A DNA stretch of 24,895 nucleotides from a virus. Made by a program: the position numbers and the translations under genes. The notes below the pieces were generated by a model. The model was not told where the DNA came from. It worked only from the letters and a program-made list of their open reading frames with translations, and did no database searches. The DNA lies in IMG/VR virus record IMGVR_UViG_3300008450_000418, positions 1 to 24,895 of that record; one strand, 5' to 3'. Positions 1-7,206 of this stretch are shown here, piece by piece (position 1 is the stretch's first letter; every line of letters starts with the position of its first letter).

Positions 1-501
1 TTTGTTGGTGGTGTAGCAATTGTACACGTAGGTGGATTTACTGAATCTGAAATGCGTGAGAAAAAAGACCGTGTTGATGATGCTTTACAAGCTACTAAAG
101 CTGCTCTTGAAGAAGGTATCGTACCAGGTGGTGGAGCTGCTTTATTACATGCTCGTGAACATATTGATAGAATTAATATTGGATCTGATATCGTTTATAA
201 AGCCTGTGGTGCACCGTTTAAGAAAATTTTAACAAATGCTGGTATTGATCAGGAATATATTTACCATGCTGTAAATGAGATTAGAACCGCTGAATATTGG
301 ACTGGTTATAATCTAAAATCAGATGAATTTGTAGATATGAAAGAAGCAGGTATTATTGATCCAGCTAAAGTAACTCGTACAGCACTTGAAAATGCAGTAT
401 CAGTAGCCGGAACCGTATTATTGACAGAAGCTGTTGTAGTTGACAAACCCGAAGAAAAGAAAGATGACGGTGGGTTTGGAGATATGATGGGAATGATGTA
501 A
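1..501 (+). CDS. groEL: GroEL chaperonin (60 kDa), C-terminal part, 5' end outside window
   Basis: This is the last 166 residues of a group I chaperonin, which folds proteins inside an ATP-driven double ring. The reading frame is open from base 1, so the gene begins upstream; the first internal ATG at 52 is not the real start. Conserved GroEL pieces are visible in order: GGVAIVHVGG, then SEMREKKDRVDDALQATKAA, the PGGGAALL turn of the ATPase domain, a GYNLKSDEFVDM segment, GIIDPAKVTRTALENA and SVAG. The protein ends in a short Gly/Met tail (GGFGDMMGMM), as cellular GroELs do. No truncation or frameshift is seen in this part. The next gene starts 10 bases after the stop, with its own promoter overlapping the end of this gene. 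Its closeness to T4-type replication genes implies a phage-borne chaperonin, probably for folding virion proteins. Identity is near certain; its presence in a phage rests on the neighbours. Confidence 0.95.
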   Translation, partial: FVGGVAIVHVGGFTESEMREKKDRVDDALQATKAALEEGIVPGGGAALLHAREHIDRINIGSDIVYKACGAPFKKILTNAGIDQEYIYHAVNEIRTAEYWTGYNLKSDEFVDMKEAGIIDPAKVTRTALENAVSVAGTVLLTEAVVVDKPEEKKDDGGFGDMMGMM

Positions 502-506
502 ATTCA
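475..506 (+). promoter_or_regulatory. Bacteroidota-type promoter overlapping the end of groEL
   Basis: TTTGG lies at 475-479 inside the groEL Gly/Met tail and TAAATTCA at 499-506, with 20 bases between TTG and TA, the same geometry as the other copies in this window. The -7-like box overlaps the groEL stop codon. The next ATG (512) is only 13 bases from the T of the box, so the transcript would be leaderless or nearly so. Confidence 0.5.
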
Positions 507-511
507 CAATT

Positions 512-712
512 ATGCAAGATGCAGTAAGTCTTATAGGTAAAATGATTTCTATTGGGGAAATGAATTATACTATTGTTAAAGTATTTTTTGTCCCGGATGC
601 TGTTAGTGAACATCATGATTTATATTTTGGTTTACAAAAAGCAGATAAAGTAGTAATAAATTATTCCTATAAGGCTTTACTGCCTTATTTTAAAGAACAA
701 ATTAAGTTATGA
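512..712 (+). CDS. Small protein of unknown function (66 aa)
   Basis: I do not recognise this protein. It is 66 residues with no signal peptide, membrane segment or metal-binding cysteines. The alternation of hydrophobic and polar residues (around MNYTIVKVFFVP and KVVINYSYKALLPYF) suggests a small beta-rich fold. The start at 512 is the first ATG after groEL and lies 13 bases from a promoter-like box. The stop overlaps the next start as ATGA (709-712), which supports the frame and suggests translational coupling. It heads the run leading into the clamp loader genes, so an early or middle replication-region gene is plausible, but nothing in the sequence gives a role. Confidence 0.65.
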   Translation: MQDAVSLIGKMISIGEMNYTIVKVFFVPDAVSEHHDLYFGLQKADKVVINYSYKALLPYFKEQIKL

Positions 713-969
713 GCAAAACAGAAATCCAAGAAAAATTAATTGAAATCGCTTACCGTGTACCTCCAGGAGATAATTGGAAGGTAAGTAATGTTAACGAAGT
801 TCAAAAATCTATAACAGATGCTTTAGAAGCATGGTATCAGATGGCTACACTTAAACCTAAAGCTTTCCGATTGAATTTGGAAGAAGGTAAATTGTATGCT
901 ATATTACCACAAGAAGTAGAAATTAAAGAACCAGAACCAAAACGTTACAATATCTATGGCGATTATTAA
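709..969 (+). CDS. Protein of unknown function upstream of the clamp loader (86 aa)
   Basis: This 86-residue soluble protein is not recognised. The N-terminal half looks helical (IQEKLIEIAYRV, then SITDALEAWYQMATL) and the C-terminal third is acidic and extended (EVEIKEPEPKRY). It begins in an ATGA overlap with the preceding gene, preceded by AATTAAGTT, the A-rich GTT context seen before many starts here. Its end overlaps the clamp loader start by 14 bases (956-969), so the two genes are probably co-transcribed and coupled. The position suggests a replication-associated accessory gene, which is inference from context only. Confidence 0.7.
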   Translation: MSKTEIQEKLIEIAYRVPPGDNWKVSNVNEVQKSITDALEAWYQMATLKPKAFRLNLEEGKLYAILPQEVEIKEPEPKRYNIYGDY

Positions 970-1894
970 AGAACATACTATATTTGTAGAAAAATATAGA
1001 CCCAAAACACTCGACACTTATATTTGTGATGATCAGATTCGTGAAAAAATTCAAGAATTCATCACCAATCAAGACATCCCCCATTTAGGTTTCTTCGGCC
1101 TACAAGGTTCAGGTAAATCTACTTTAGCTAAAATATTAGTTAATAGTATTGATTGTGATTTTATTTATCTAAATGCCACTGAAAATAGAGGTATGGACGA
1201 TATTAAAGAAAAAGTTGGTTCATTTGCTTCTGCTCGTGGTTTTAAACCTTTGAAAATTGTTATTTTGGATGAATCAACTCACATTCTACAAGCATCCCAA
1301 GTATTGCTTTTGAATATGATTGAAACATATAGTTTAACTACTAGGTTTATTTTGACAGGTAACTATCCTGAAAGATTAATTCCACCACTTAGAAGTAGAT
1401 TACAAGAGTTTAAATTAACTCCTCCATCTAAAAAGGTAGTTGCTAAACATGTTTATGAGATCCTAAATCAGGAAAATATTGAGTTTAAATTAGAAGATTT
1501 AGCTGCAATAGTAAATAGTTCATATCCTGATTTTAGAAAAATTATTAACGATTGTCAGAAATATATTGTTGATAGTAAACTTACATTACCTACTACTTTG
1601 GGTAAAAATGAAAATGTTCAAAGTAAAATATTAGATGAATTAAAGAAACCATCTAATAAAACATTTAATAATATTAGACAAATTATCGCAGACAACGATG
1701 TTTCTTCATTTGAAGACGTTTATAAACACCTATATGAGTGTACAAACGAATATGCTGTTGGTTGTGAGGGTCAAATAGCAGTTATTATAAATGAATGTCT
1801 TTATCAATCTAATTTTAGAGTTGATTTAGAAATTAATTTTATGTCAGCTATCTCCAGAATTATTGAAACTTTAAAACTAAATAAAAGAATATGA
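956..1894 (+). CDS. 44: Sliding-clamp loader large subunit, T4 gp44-like AAA+ ATPase
   Basis: This AAA+ ATPase (312 aa; T4 gp44 is about 320) would form the ATP-driven part of the clamp loader that places the ring-shaped processivity clamp on primed DNA. The RFC/gp44 N-terminal motif VEKYRPKTL is at 11-19, the Walker A loop GLQGSGKST at 48-56 (one residue differs from the common GxxGxGK form only in the x positions), Walker B VILDEST at 102-108, sensor 1 LTGN at 133-136 and the arginine-finger SRx motif (RSRLQ) at 146-150. The helical lid and collar region fill the rest. It overlaps the upstream gene by 14 bases and the downstream gene by an ATGA. With the gp62-like gene at 2114 it forms the phage 44/62 pair, although here a small gene lies between the two. 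The family call is firm. Confidence 0.9.
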   Translation: MAIIKEHTIFVEKYRPKTLDTYICDDQIREKIQEFITNQDIPHLGFFGLQGSGKSTLAKILVNSIDCDFIYLNATENRGMDDIKEKVGSFASARGFKPLKIVILDESTHILQASQVLLLNMIETYSLTTRFILTGNYPERLIPPLRSRLQEFKLTPPSKKVVAKHVYEILNQENIEFKLEDLAAIVNSSYPDFRKIINDCQKYIVDSKLTLPTTLGKNENVQSKILDELKKPSNKTFNNIRQIIADNDVSSFEDVYKHLYECTNEYAVGCEGQIAVIINECLYQSNFRVDLEINFMSAISRIIETLKLNKRI

Positions 1895-2133
1895 AAAATA
1901 ACCAAATGAACCTAAACATCGATTTATCTAAAACCACATCCGTAGAAACTCCATCAGGAGGTAAAATTTGGAGTCAAGGAGTTATCTTACGTAAAGTATC
2001 TCGCTTTGTAGTAGGAGCAGATGAAGATGCCCTTATCCCAATTCCAGTATTTTATGATGTAGAAAGTGGAGAAATTTTACTTGAAACACTTCCTAAGGAA
2101 TTAAGAAAAGAATATGGCGGTAACGATATTTGA
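1891..2133 (+). CDS. Unknown 80-aa protein between the two clamp loader genes
   Basis: This 80-residue protein is not recognised. It starts in an ATGA overlap with the gp44-like gene and its last 20 bases overlap the gp62-like gene (2114-2133), so it is locked into the clamp loader operon. The middle looks like a small beta structure (GKIWSQGVILRKVSRFVVG, then IPIPVFYDVESGEILLETLP), and the C-terminus is charged. In T4 the genes 44 and 62 are adjacent, so the insertion is unusual. A role in the clamp or replisome is possible but cannot be read from the sequence. Confidence 0.75.
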   Translation: MKNNQMNLNIDLSKTTSVETPSGGKIWSQGVILRKVSRFVVGADEDALIPIPVFYDVESGEILLETLPKELRKEYGGNDI

Positions 2134-2539
2134 TTGGCTTAAAGAAATTACAGGAACAAAGAAACAATGGTCTTCATTTAATGAGGATGACCAAAAGCAA
2201 TTTAACCCTTATATGGTTCATAGATACATTAGTATGTATGAACCTTATATTGAGGTAGCTAATTTTGCTCAAACTTTACCTCAAAATGATAAAGAAAAAA
2301 TATACCAATTTTACTGCAATATGATACCTAAAAATAACGTTTGGTTAAAATATGTAAAAGATTCTAAAAAGAAATCTAATGAAAAAATACTTAAATGTAT
2401 TGCTGACTATTATACAGTTTCATTAGGTGAGGCAGAGGATTATATTTACATTTTGAAAAAAGAGGGAATAGAGCACATCTTAGAAAAATCAGGTGTTGAT
2501 GAAAAAGAAATTAAAAAATTATTAAAAGAAATTAAATGA
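2114..2539 (+). CDS. 62: Sliding-clamp loader small subunit, T4 gp62-like
   Basis: The 141-residue product is probably the non-ATPase subunit of the phage clamp loader, which bridges the gp44 ring. Evidence is the FDWLKEIT N-terminus, the segment DQKQFNPYMVHRYISMYEPY at about 26-45, which resembles the gp62 pattern of an aromatic-rich 'pF.vnR.lSm' helix, and the NVWLKY segment further on, plus its place just after the gp44-like ATPase. It is shorter than T4 gp62 (about 187 aa). The C-terminal third (EDYIYILKKEGIEHILEKSG) is a lysine/glutamate-rich helical tail. It overlaps the genes on both sides (20 bases upstream, ATGA downstream). gp62 proteins diverge strongly, so the call leans on pattern and position. 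Confidence 0.75.
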   Translation: MAVTIFDWLKEITGTKKQWSSFNEDDQKQFNPYMVHRYISMYEPYIEVANFAQTLPQNDKEKIYQFYCNMIPKNNVWLKYVKDSKKKSNEKILKCIADYYTVSLGEAEDYIYILKKEGIEHILEKSGVDEKEIKKLLKEIK

Positions 2540-2799
2540 CAAAAAATAGCGAGGTTTATGGAGTAACATTTGATACTCCAAATTTAAACACAAGAACAAT
2601 TTCCAAAACAGATTCAATTGTAGATTCAGTTATTGACGAACATATTACCCGAGCCAAAATGGGTAAAGAAAAATATAATAATACCCTAGATAGAACTGAT
2701 CTATCGGTAATTGATTATTTACAACACGCAAAAGAAGAAGCAATGGATTTAGCTCTTTATTTGGAGAAAACAATCCAAATGCTTAAAGGAAAAAAATAG
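2536..2799 (+). CDS. MazG-like nucleotide pyrophosphohydrolase (all-alpha NTP-PPase)
   Basis: This short protein (87 aa) matches the phage MazG-like all-alpha NTP pyrophosphohydrolase pattern. Members hydrolyse nucleoside triphosphates to the monophosphate and pyrophosphate and are often found with phage nucleotide-metabolism genes. The visible core is RAKMGKEKYNNTLDRTDLS at 39-57, then HAKEEAMDLALYLEK at 64-78, with E67, E68 and D71 as the probable metal-binding ExxxD-type residues. A second acidic helix would come from residues 27-38 (DSIVDSVIDEHI). It is about as short as the domain allows. It starts in an ATGA overlap with the gp62-like gene. Substrate preference cannot be judged. Confidence 0.75.
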   Translation: MTKNSEVYGVTFDTPNLNTRTISKTDSIVDSVIDEHITRAKMGKEKYNNTLDRTDLSVIDYLQHAKEEAMDLALYLEKTIQMLKGKK

Positions 2800-2801
2800 T
2801 T

Positions 2802-3755
2802 TTGGCTAAAAAGAAAAAAATACCTGCAATAGTAAAACAAATCCGAAAACAACCCCTTAAAGAAATTAATTATGCTTGGGAAAAAGCAATTTCTTATAGC
2901 CAGGTTTCTATGTTTTTGGGTTGTCCTCACAAATGGGCTTTGCAGTATAGAGACGGTTATTACACATATGAACCCTCTATACATACCCTGTTTGGAACAT
3001 CTCTGCACGAGGCATTACAACACTATATAACAACTATATATGAAGAAAGTGGTGCCGCCGCTGACCGAATTGATATAGAATCATATTTTGAAGAACGTAT
3101 TAGAGAAAATTATCAATCTGATTATAAAAAGAATGGTAAAACTCACTTTACGGACCCTGCTGAATTAAGAGAATATTATGAGGATGGTTTAAAAATTCTT
3201 AATTTTATTAAGAAAAAACGAGGTGGGTATTTTGGTAAAAGAGGTTGGTATTTAGTAGGATGTGAAGTACCTATTGTTTTAAATCCACACCCTGGTTTTA
3301 AAAATATTTTATATAAAGGTTATTTGGATGTTGTTTTTTATCACGAACCAACCAACAGATTCAAAATTATGGATATTAAAACATCTACTAAAGGTTGGGA
3401 CGATAAAACTAAAAAAGATGAAACTAAACAACTCCAATTAGTTCTTTATAAGAAATTTTATAGTCAACAGTTTGGGGTACCTGAAGACGATATTGATGTG
3501 GAATTCTTTATTGTTAAAAGAAAAATATGGGAAGAATCTCCATATCCAATATCAAGAATCCAAGAATACGTTCCAGCAAGCGGTAAAGTAAAAATAAATA
3601 AAGCAACTAATACAATTAATTCATTTATTGAAAGTGTGTTTAATAATGATGGATCTTTTAAAGATACTAAATTTGAACCCAAACCAGATAAATGGAATTG
3701 TACTTTCTGTCCTTTTAAAGATCGCAAAGATCTTTGTCAATTTGGTGTATCTTAG
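2802..3755 (+). CDS. PD-(D/E)XK nuclease with iron-sulfur cysteines (RecB/AddB/Cas4-like)
   Basis: This 317-residue protein has the full RecB-type nuclease signature. In order: a basic N-terminus, SYSQVSMFLGCPHKWALQY with C41, GTSLHEALQHY with H69 and E70, GYLDVVFY with D176, MDIKTSTKGW with D191 and K193 (the D-x-K catalytic pair), and QLQLVLYKKFY (the QxxxY motif, Q212/Y216 region). Three more cysteines (C300, C303, C312) close the C-terminus; with C41 they give the four-cysteine arrangement that binds a 4Fe-4S cluster in AddB and Cas4. It probably acts as a DNA exonuclease in recombination or processing of phage DNA ends. The start is a TTG two bases after the previous stop; no ATG would keep the N-terminus. 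It closes the replication block. Confidence 0.85.
   Translation: MAKKKKIPAIVKQIRKQPLKEINYAWEKAISYSQVSMFLGCPHKWALQYRDGYYTYEPSIHTLFGTSLHEALQHYITTIYEESGAAADRIDIESYFEERIRENYQSDYKKNGKTHFTDPAELREYYEDGLKILNFIKKKRGGYFGKRGWYLVGCEVPIVLNPHPGFKNILYKGYLDVVFYHEPTNRFKIMDIKTSTKGWDDKTKKDETKQLQLVLYKKFYSQQFGVPEDDIDVEFFIVKRKIWEESPYPISRIQEYVPASGKVKINKATNTINSFIESVFNNDGSFKDTKFEPKPDKWNCTFCPFKDRKDLCQFGVS
3717..3735 (+). terminator. Hairpin near the 3' end of the nuclease gene
   Basis: AAAGATC (3717-3723) and GATCTTT (3729-3735) form a perfect 7-bp stem with a GCAAA loop. It lies inside the last codons of the nuclease gene and just before the promoter at 3741. It could attenuate upstream transcription, but there is no long U-run and the coding constraint (KDRKDL) may explain part of it. 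Confidence 0.3.
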
Positions 3756-3773
3756 GGAATCCCGATATATTTA
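3741..3773 (+). promoter_or_regulatory. Bacteroidota-type promoter ahead of the RHH gene and glycan island
   Basis: TTTGG at 3741-3745 and TATATTTA at 3766-3773 are separated by 21 bases (TTG to TA), one more than in the other copies. The -33-like box lies in the end of the nuclease gene, whose stop is in the spacer. It would transcribe the RHH-like gene at 3797 and, as I see no similar site at later gene boundaries up to about 16 kb, possibly the whole glycan island. Confidence 0.5.
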
Positions 3774-3796
3774 TATATAACAAATTAATAAAAGCT

Positions 3797-3991
3797 ATGA
3801 CAAATAAAAAGGATATGACATTAACCTCTGTGAAAGTACAGAGTGAGTTATTCGAGGATTTCAAAATTGCTTGTGTTAAGTACAAATTTTCTTTACAAAA
3901 ACTTGCCGACCGCACTATTCATTTGTATCTTACAGATGAAGATTTTCGTAAAAAAGTACATTCCCACAACAATTTAGAAATTAAAAATTAA
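3797..3991 (+). CDS. Small ribbon-helix-helix-like protein (64 aa), possible regulator
   Basis: The product resembles ribbon-helix-helix DNA-binding proteins: a short strand (LTSVKVQ), a first helix (SELFEDFKIACVKYK) and a second helix (SLQKLADRTIHLYLTDEDFRKKV). Proteins of this type are usually small repressors acting as dimers. The frame is open back to an ATG at 3734 inside the nuclease gene, but that start would read through the promoter, so I choose the ATG at 3797 (AAAGCT before it); 3815 is a second option. It sits alone between the replication block and the glycan island, first after the promoter at 3741, the usual place for an autoregulator. The fold call is by pattern only. Confidence 0.65.
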   Translation: MTNKKDMTLTSVKVQSELFEDFKIACVKYKFSLQKLADRTIHLYLTDEDFRKKVHSHNNLEIKN

Positions 3992-4002
3992 AATTAAGTT
4001 AC

Positions 4003-5442
4003 ATGAAAGATAAATTTGGTTATTTGCCTCCTGAGCAAAGGAAAAAGATCTTGCTTATTTGTGATGACATTAGAGTTCATTCAGGTATAGCAACAGTTGC
4101 AAGAGAAATTGTAATTCAAACAGCACACCATTTTAAATGGGTTAATATGGCAGGAGCCATTTCACATCCCGAAAAAGGTAGAAAATTAGACTTGTGTGAA
4201 GACACTAACAATAATGCTGGGATTAAGGATTCTTATGTTATGGCTTATCCTGTTGATGGATATGGAGATCCTAATATTTTAAGACAAATCATTCAAATAG
4301 AACAACCAGATGCAATTATGTTGATTACAGATCCACGTTATTTTGTATGGTTATTCCAAATTGAAAATGAAATACGTAAACAAATTCCTATTACTTATTT
4401 AAATATTTGGGATGACTACCCTGCTCCTTTATACAACAAACCATATTATGAGGCTTGTGATTTATTGATGGGTATTTCTAAACAAACAGTTAATATTAAT
4501 AAATTAGTATTAGGTGAAAAAGCCGATAGTAGAATTATTGAATATGTTCCTCATGGATTAAATGATGAAATATTCCAACCTATGGATAAAAATCATCCTG
4601 AAATAGTTTCATTAAAAAAGCATATTTTTGGAAAATCCAATCCCGAATTTATTGTTTTCTTTAATTCAAGAAATATTCGCCGTAAACAAATTCCAGACAC
4701 ATTAATGGCCTTTAGATTATTTTTAGATAAATTACCTAAAGAACAAGCTAAAAAATGTGCCTTAATGCTTCATACGGAACACGTTAGTGAACATGGTACT
4801 GATTTACCGGCAGTAATTGATTTGTTTTTTGGGGAAGAATATTCTAACAACATATTCTTTACTAATTTAAGAGCAAGCGCTCAACAAATGAGTTATCTTT
4901 ATAATATGTCTGATGCTCAAATCTTATTAACATCTAATGAAGGTTGGGGATTAAGTTTAACAGAAGCTATGTTGTGTGGTTTACCAATTATTGCTAACGT
5001 AACAGGTGGTATGCAAGATCAAATGCGTTTTGAATTTGAAGATGGTACTTGGATTGATTTTGATGAAAACTTTCCTTCAAACCATAGAGGTACATACAAA
5101 AAACATGGTAAATGGGCATTTCCAGTATATCCTACCTCTCGTTCAATTGTAGGTTCTCCTCCAACCCCTTACATCTTTGATGATAGATGCGAACCAGAAG
5201 ATGCTGCGGATCAGATTATGACTATTTATCAAATGGATTCTGAAACCCGTAAAGAAACAGGTCTAGCAGGTAGACAATGGGCTGTAAGTGATGAAGCCGG
5301 ATTTACTTCAGTACACCAAGCTAACCGTGTTATTAAATGTTTCGATAAATTATTTGAAACATGGACTCCTAGAAAAAACTATGAGTTAATTAATGCTACT
5401 ACTCATAAAAAAAGAACTTTAAATCATAAATTAATCTATTAA
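4003..5442 (+). CDS. Glycosyltransferase, GT4-type (GT-B fold), 479 aa
   Basis: This protein would transfer a sugar from a nucleotide-sugar donor. The N-terminal Rossmann-like half begins KKILLICDDIRVHSGIATVA (14-33) with the Gly-rich acceptor-side loop. The C-terminal donor domain has NSRNIRRKQIPDTLMAF (221-237), the usual start of the GT4 donor half, then SNEGWGLSLTEAMLCGLPII (311-330) with the E-x7-E pair E313/E321 that contacts the donor nucleotide sugar. It is long for the family; an insertion near 345-390 (about the KKHGKWAFPVYP segment) and a C-terminal extension account for this. It starts 11 bases after the RHH gene and overlaps the next gene by one base (TAATG). Donor and acceptor are unknown. 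Confidence 0.88.
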   Translation: MKDKFGYLPPEQRKKILLICDDIRVHSGIATVAREIVIQTAHHFKWVNMAGAISHPEKGRKLDLCEDTNNNAGIKDSYVMAYPVDGYGDPNILRQIIQIEQPDAIMLITDPRYFVWLFQIENEIRKQIPITYLNIWDDYPAPLYNKPYYEACDLLMGISKQTVNINKLVLGEKADSRIIEYVPHGLNDEIFQPMDKNHPEIVSLKKHIFGKSNPEFIVFFNSRNIRRKQIPDTLMAFRLFLDKLPKEQAKKCALMLHTEHVSEHGTDLPAVIDLFFGEEYSNNIFFTNLRASAQQMSYLYNMSDAQILLTSNEGWGLSLTEAMLCGLPIIANVTGGMQDQMRFEFEDGTWIDFDENFPSNHRGTYKKHGKWAFPVYPTSRSIVGSPPTPYIFDDRCEPEDAADQIMTIYQMDSETRKETGLAGRQWAVSDEAGFTSVHQANRVIKCFDKLFETWTPRKNYELINATTHKKRTLNHKLIY

Positions 5443-6758
5443 TGAAACCGTTATTTGTAATAAGTTGTCCTATTGATACCTATAGTGGGTATGGAGCACG
5501 TTCTCGTGATTTGGTTAAATCAATTATTGAACTTGATAAGTATGATGTAAAAATTTTACCTCAAAGATGGGGTGATTGTCCTTGGGGATTTATTAACGAT
5601 AATCCTGAATGGAAGTTTTTAGAACAACATTTTTTACTTACCCCACAGTTACCAAAACAACCCGAAATTTGGGCTCAATTAACTGTTCCTAATGAATTCC
5701 AACCTATTGGAAAGTTTAATATTGGTTTTACAGCTGGTATTGAAACAACAGTAGCTATCCCTGAGTGGATTGAGGGATGTAATAGAATGAACTTAGTTAT
5801 TGTTTCTTCTAATCACTCAGCAGAAGTATTTAAAAATAGCAAATTTGAAAAAGTAAATGAACAAACTAAACAAAAAGAAGGTGTTCTGCAATTAGAAAAA
5901 CCTATTGAAGTATTGTTTGAAGGAGCAGATTTAACTAAATACTTTGAGATGGTTGATGAAGAGTTACCTGATAGTGATTTAGTATGTGATTTAGATGTAC
6001 TTCCTGAATCATTTGCTTATCTATTTGTAGGTCACTGGATGCAAGGGGATTTAGGTGAGGATAGAAAAAATGTTGGTTTATTAGTAAAAGCATTTTTAGA
6101 GGTATTTAAAAACAAAAGAAATGCTCCTGCATTAATTATGAAATCCTCAGGTGCTGGTTCATCTTATTTAGATAGAGAAACTATTCTTCACAAAATAAGA
6201 CAAATTAAAGATACAGTTGAGGCTCAAACTTTACCTAACATTTACTTGTTACATGGTGAATTTACAGATGAGGAAATGAATCATTTGTATAATCACCCTA
6301 AAGTAAAAGCTATGGTTAGTTTAACTAAAGGTGAAGGTTTTGGTCGTCCATTACTTGAATTTAGTTTAGTTAAAAAACCAATTATAGCTACAAACTGGTC
6401 AGGCCATATGGATTTTTTAAATCCAGAATTTATTTATCCAATTAATGGTACTTTGACTAATGTACATCCAAGTACAGCAAATCAATTCTTAATACAAGAT
6501 GCTCAATGGTTTTCTCCTAATCAACCAGAGGTAGGAACATCACTAAAAGATGTATTTGAAAACTATAAAAAGTACATTGATGGAGCAAAACGTCAAACAT
6601 TCAGAAGTAAAACAATGTTTAATTTTGATAAAATGAAAGAATTAATTGGTAATTATTTAACCCAATATGTTCCTGAATTCCCTAAAGAGATTAAACTTGA
6701 ATTACCTAAATTGAAAAAAATCGAATTACCTAAAAAAATTGAAATAAAAAATGGATAA
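5442..6758 (+). CDS. Glycosyltransferase, GT4-type (GT-B fold), 438 aa with a short C-terminal repeat
   Basis: A second GT-B glycosyltransferase. The N-terminus has PIDTYSGYGARSRDLVKSI with the glycine loop (about 10-28). The donor half has VGHWMQGDLGEDRKNVGLLV (196-215) and TKGEGFGRPLLEFSLVKKPI (295-314), in which E298 and E306 are the E-x7-E pair. After the fold ends, residues 412-435 are three 8-residue units (EFPKEIKL, ELPKLKKI, ELPKKIEI) that form a charged tail. The start overlaps the previous stop (TAATG), and the end overlaps the zinc-ribbon gene by 8 bases. It differs enough from the gene at 4003 that recent duplication is unlikely. Substrate unknown. Confidence 0.88.
   Translation: MKPLFVISCPIDTYSGYGARSRDLVKSIIELDKYDVKILPQRWGDCPWGFINDNPEWKFLEQHFLLTPQLPKQPEIWAQLTVPNEFQPIGKFNIGFTAGIETTVAIPEWIEGCNRMNLVIVSSNHSAEVFKNSKFEKVNEQTKQKEGVLQLEKPIEVLFEGADLTKYFEMVDEELPDSDLVCDLDVLPESFAYLFVGHWMQGDLGEDRKNVGLLVKAFLEVFKNKRNAPALIMKSSGAGSSYLDRETILHKIRQIKDTVEAQTLPNIYLLHGEFTDEEMNHLYNHPKVKAMVSLTKGEGFGRPLLEFSLVKKPIIATNWSGHMDFLNPEFIYPINGTLTNVHPSTANQFLIQDAQWFSPNQPEVGTSLKDVFENYKKYIDGAKRQTFRSKTMFNFDKMKELIGNYLTQYVPEFPKEIKLELPKLKKIELPKKIEIKNG
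6675..6746 (+). repeat. Three 24-bp tandem repeats in the end of the second GT4 gene
   Basis: GAATT(C/A)CCTAAA recurs at 6675, 6699 and 6723, an exact period of 24 bases, in frame. It encodes three 8-residue units of the form E(L/F)PKxxxx. The later half of each unit has diverged, with A-rich sequence. Confidence 0.75.
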
Positions 6759-7206
6759 TTTAACAATATGCCCTCGTTGTGGTTCAGATGCTTGTTATGT
6801 TGATGAAGTAAATGCTGATATCAAAACATATTTTTGTTATGGGTGTGGTTTCCAAACTAACTCTTTAATGAAAGAAGGTGAAACTTTTTATGAAGAACAA
6901 ATTGAAACCTTACCTGAATTGTATAAAGATTTACTTTATACAGATGAAGATGGGAAAAAATGGATGCCATCAGCAATTAATTTACCTCAACAAGGTATGA
7001 TATTTGCTAATGGAAATAATTCAGAAAACTGGATGTGGAGTGCTGTTAAAGCAGTTCCAGTACTAGAGGAAGAAAAAACCAAATACCCAATTCCAGGCCA
7101 ACCAGGTAAATATTATGAATGGAGAATGGATATGACTACAATATCTCATTTCCCTGAACGTGATTATATGGAAGCTCTTTCATACATTGGGGTATTACCA
7201 GAATGA
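6751..7206 (+). CDS. Zinc-ribbon protein of unknown function (151 aa)
   Basis: The N-terminus carries two cysteine knuckles, CPRC (7-10) and CYGC (29-32), spaced as in a zinc ribbon; C15 is an extra cysteine. The remainder, from about 45, is rich in aromatic and acidic residues (SENWMWSAVKAVPV, YYEWRMD, SHFPERDYMEAL) and I do not recognise it. It lies inside the glycan operon, overlapping the GT4 gene by 8 bases and the GT2 gene by an ATGA, so it probably serves the same process, perhaps as a carrier or partner of the glycosyltransferases, but that is inference. The zinc site is clear, the function is not. Confidence 0.75.
   Translation: MDNLTICPRCGSDACYVDEVNADIKTYFCYGCGFQTNSLMKEGETFYEEQIETLPELYKDLLYTDEDGKKWMPSAINLPQQGMIFANGNNSENWMWSAVKAVPVLEEEKTKYPIPGQPGKYYEWRMDMTTISHFPERDYMEALSYIGVLPE

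Noticed and set aside
365-616. Minus-strand open frame across the end of groEL
   Set aside because: It lies opposite a clear groEL frame and the next gene, has no start context or family resemblance, and reflects the low stop density in the complement.
2757-3727. Minus-strand open frames (2757-3008, 3464-3727) inside the MazG-like and nuclease genes
   Set aside because: Both are opposite well-supported genes and contain no recognisable domain.
3717-3735. Hairpin in the nuclease gene as a strong terminator
   Set aside because: It lies in coding sequence before the stop and lacks a U-run; listed only as a weak feature.
3734-3796. Earlier ATG (3734) for the RHH-like gene
   Set aside because: It would overlap the nuclease gene and run through the promoter; the added residues (MSIWCILGNPD...) look untypical. 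The ATG at 3797 has better context.
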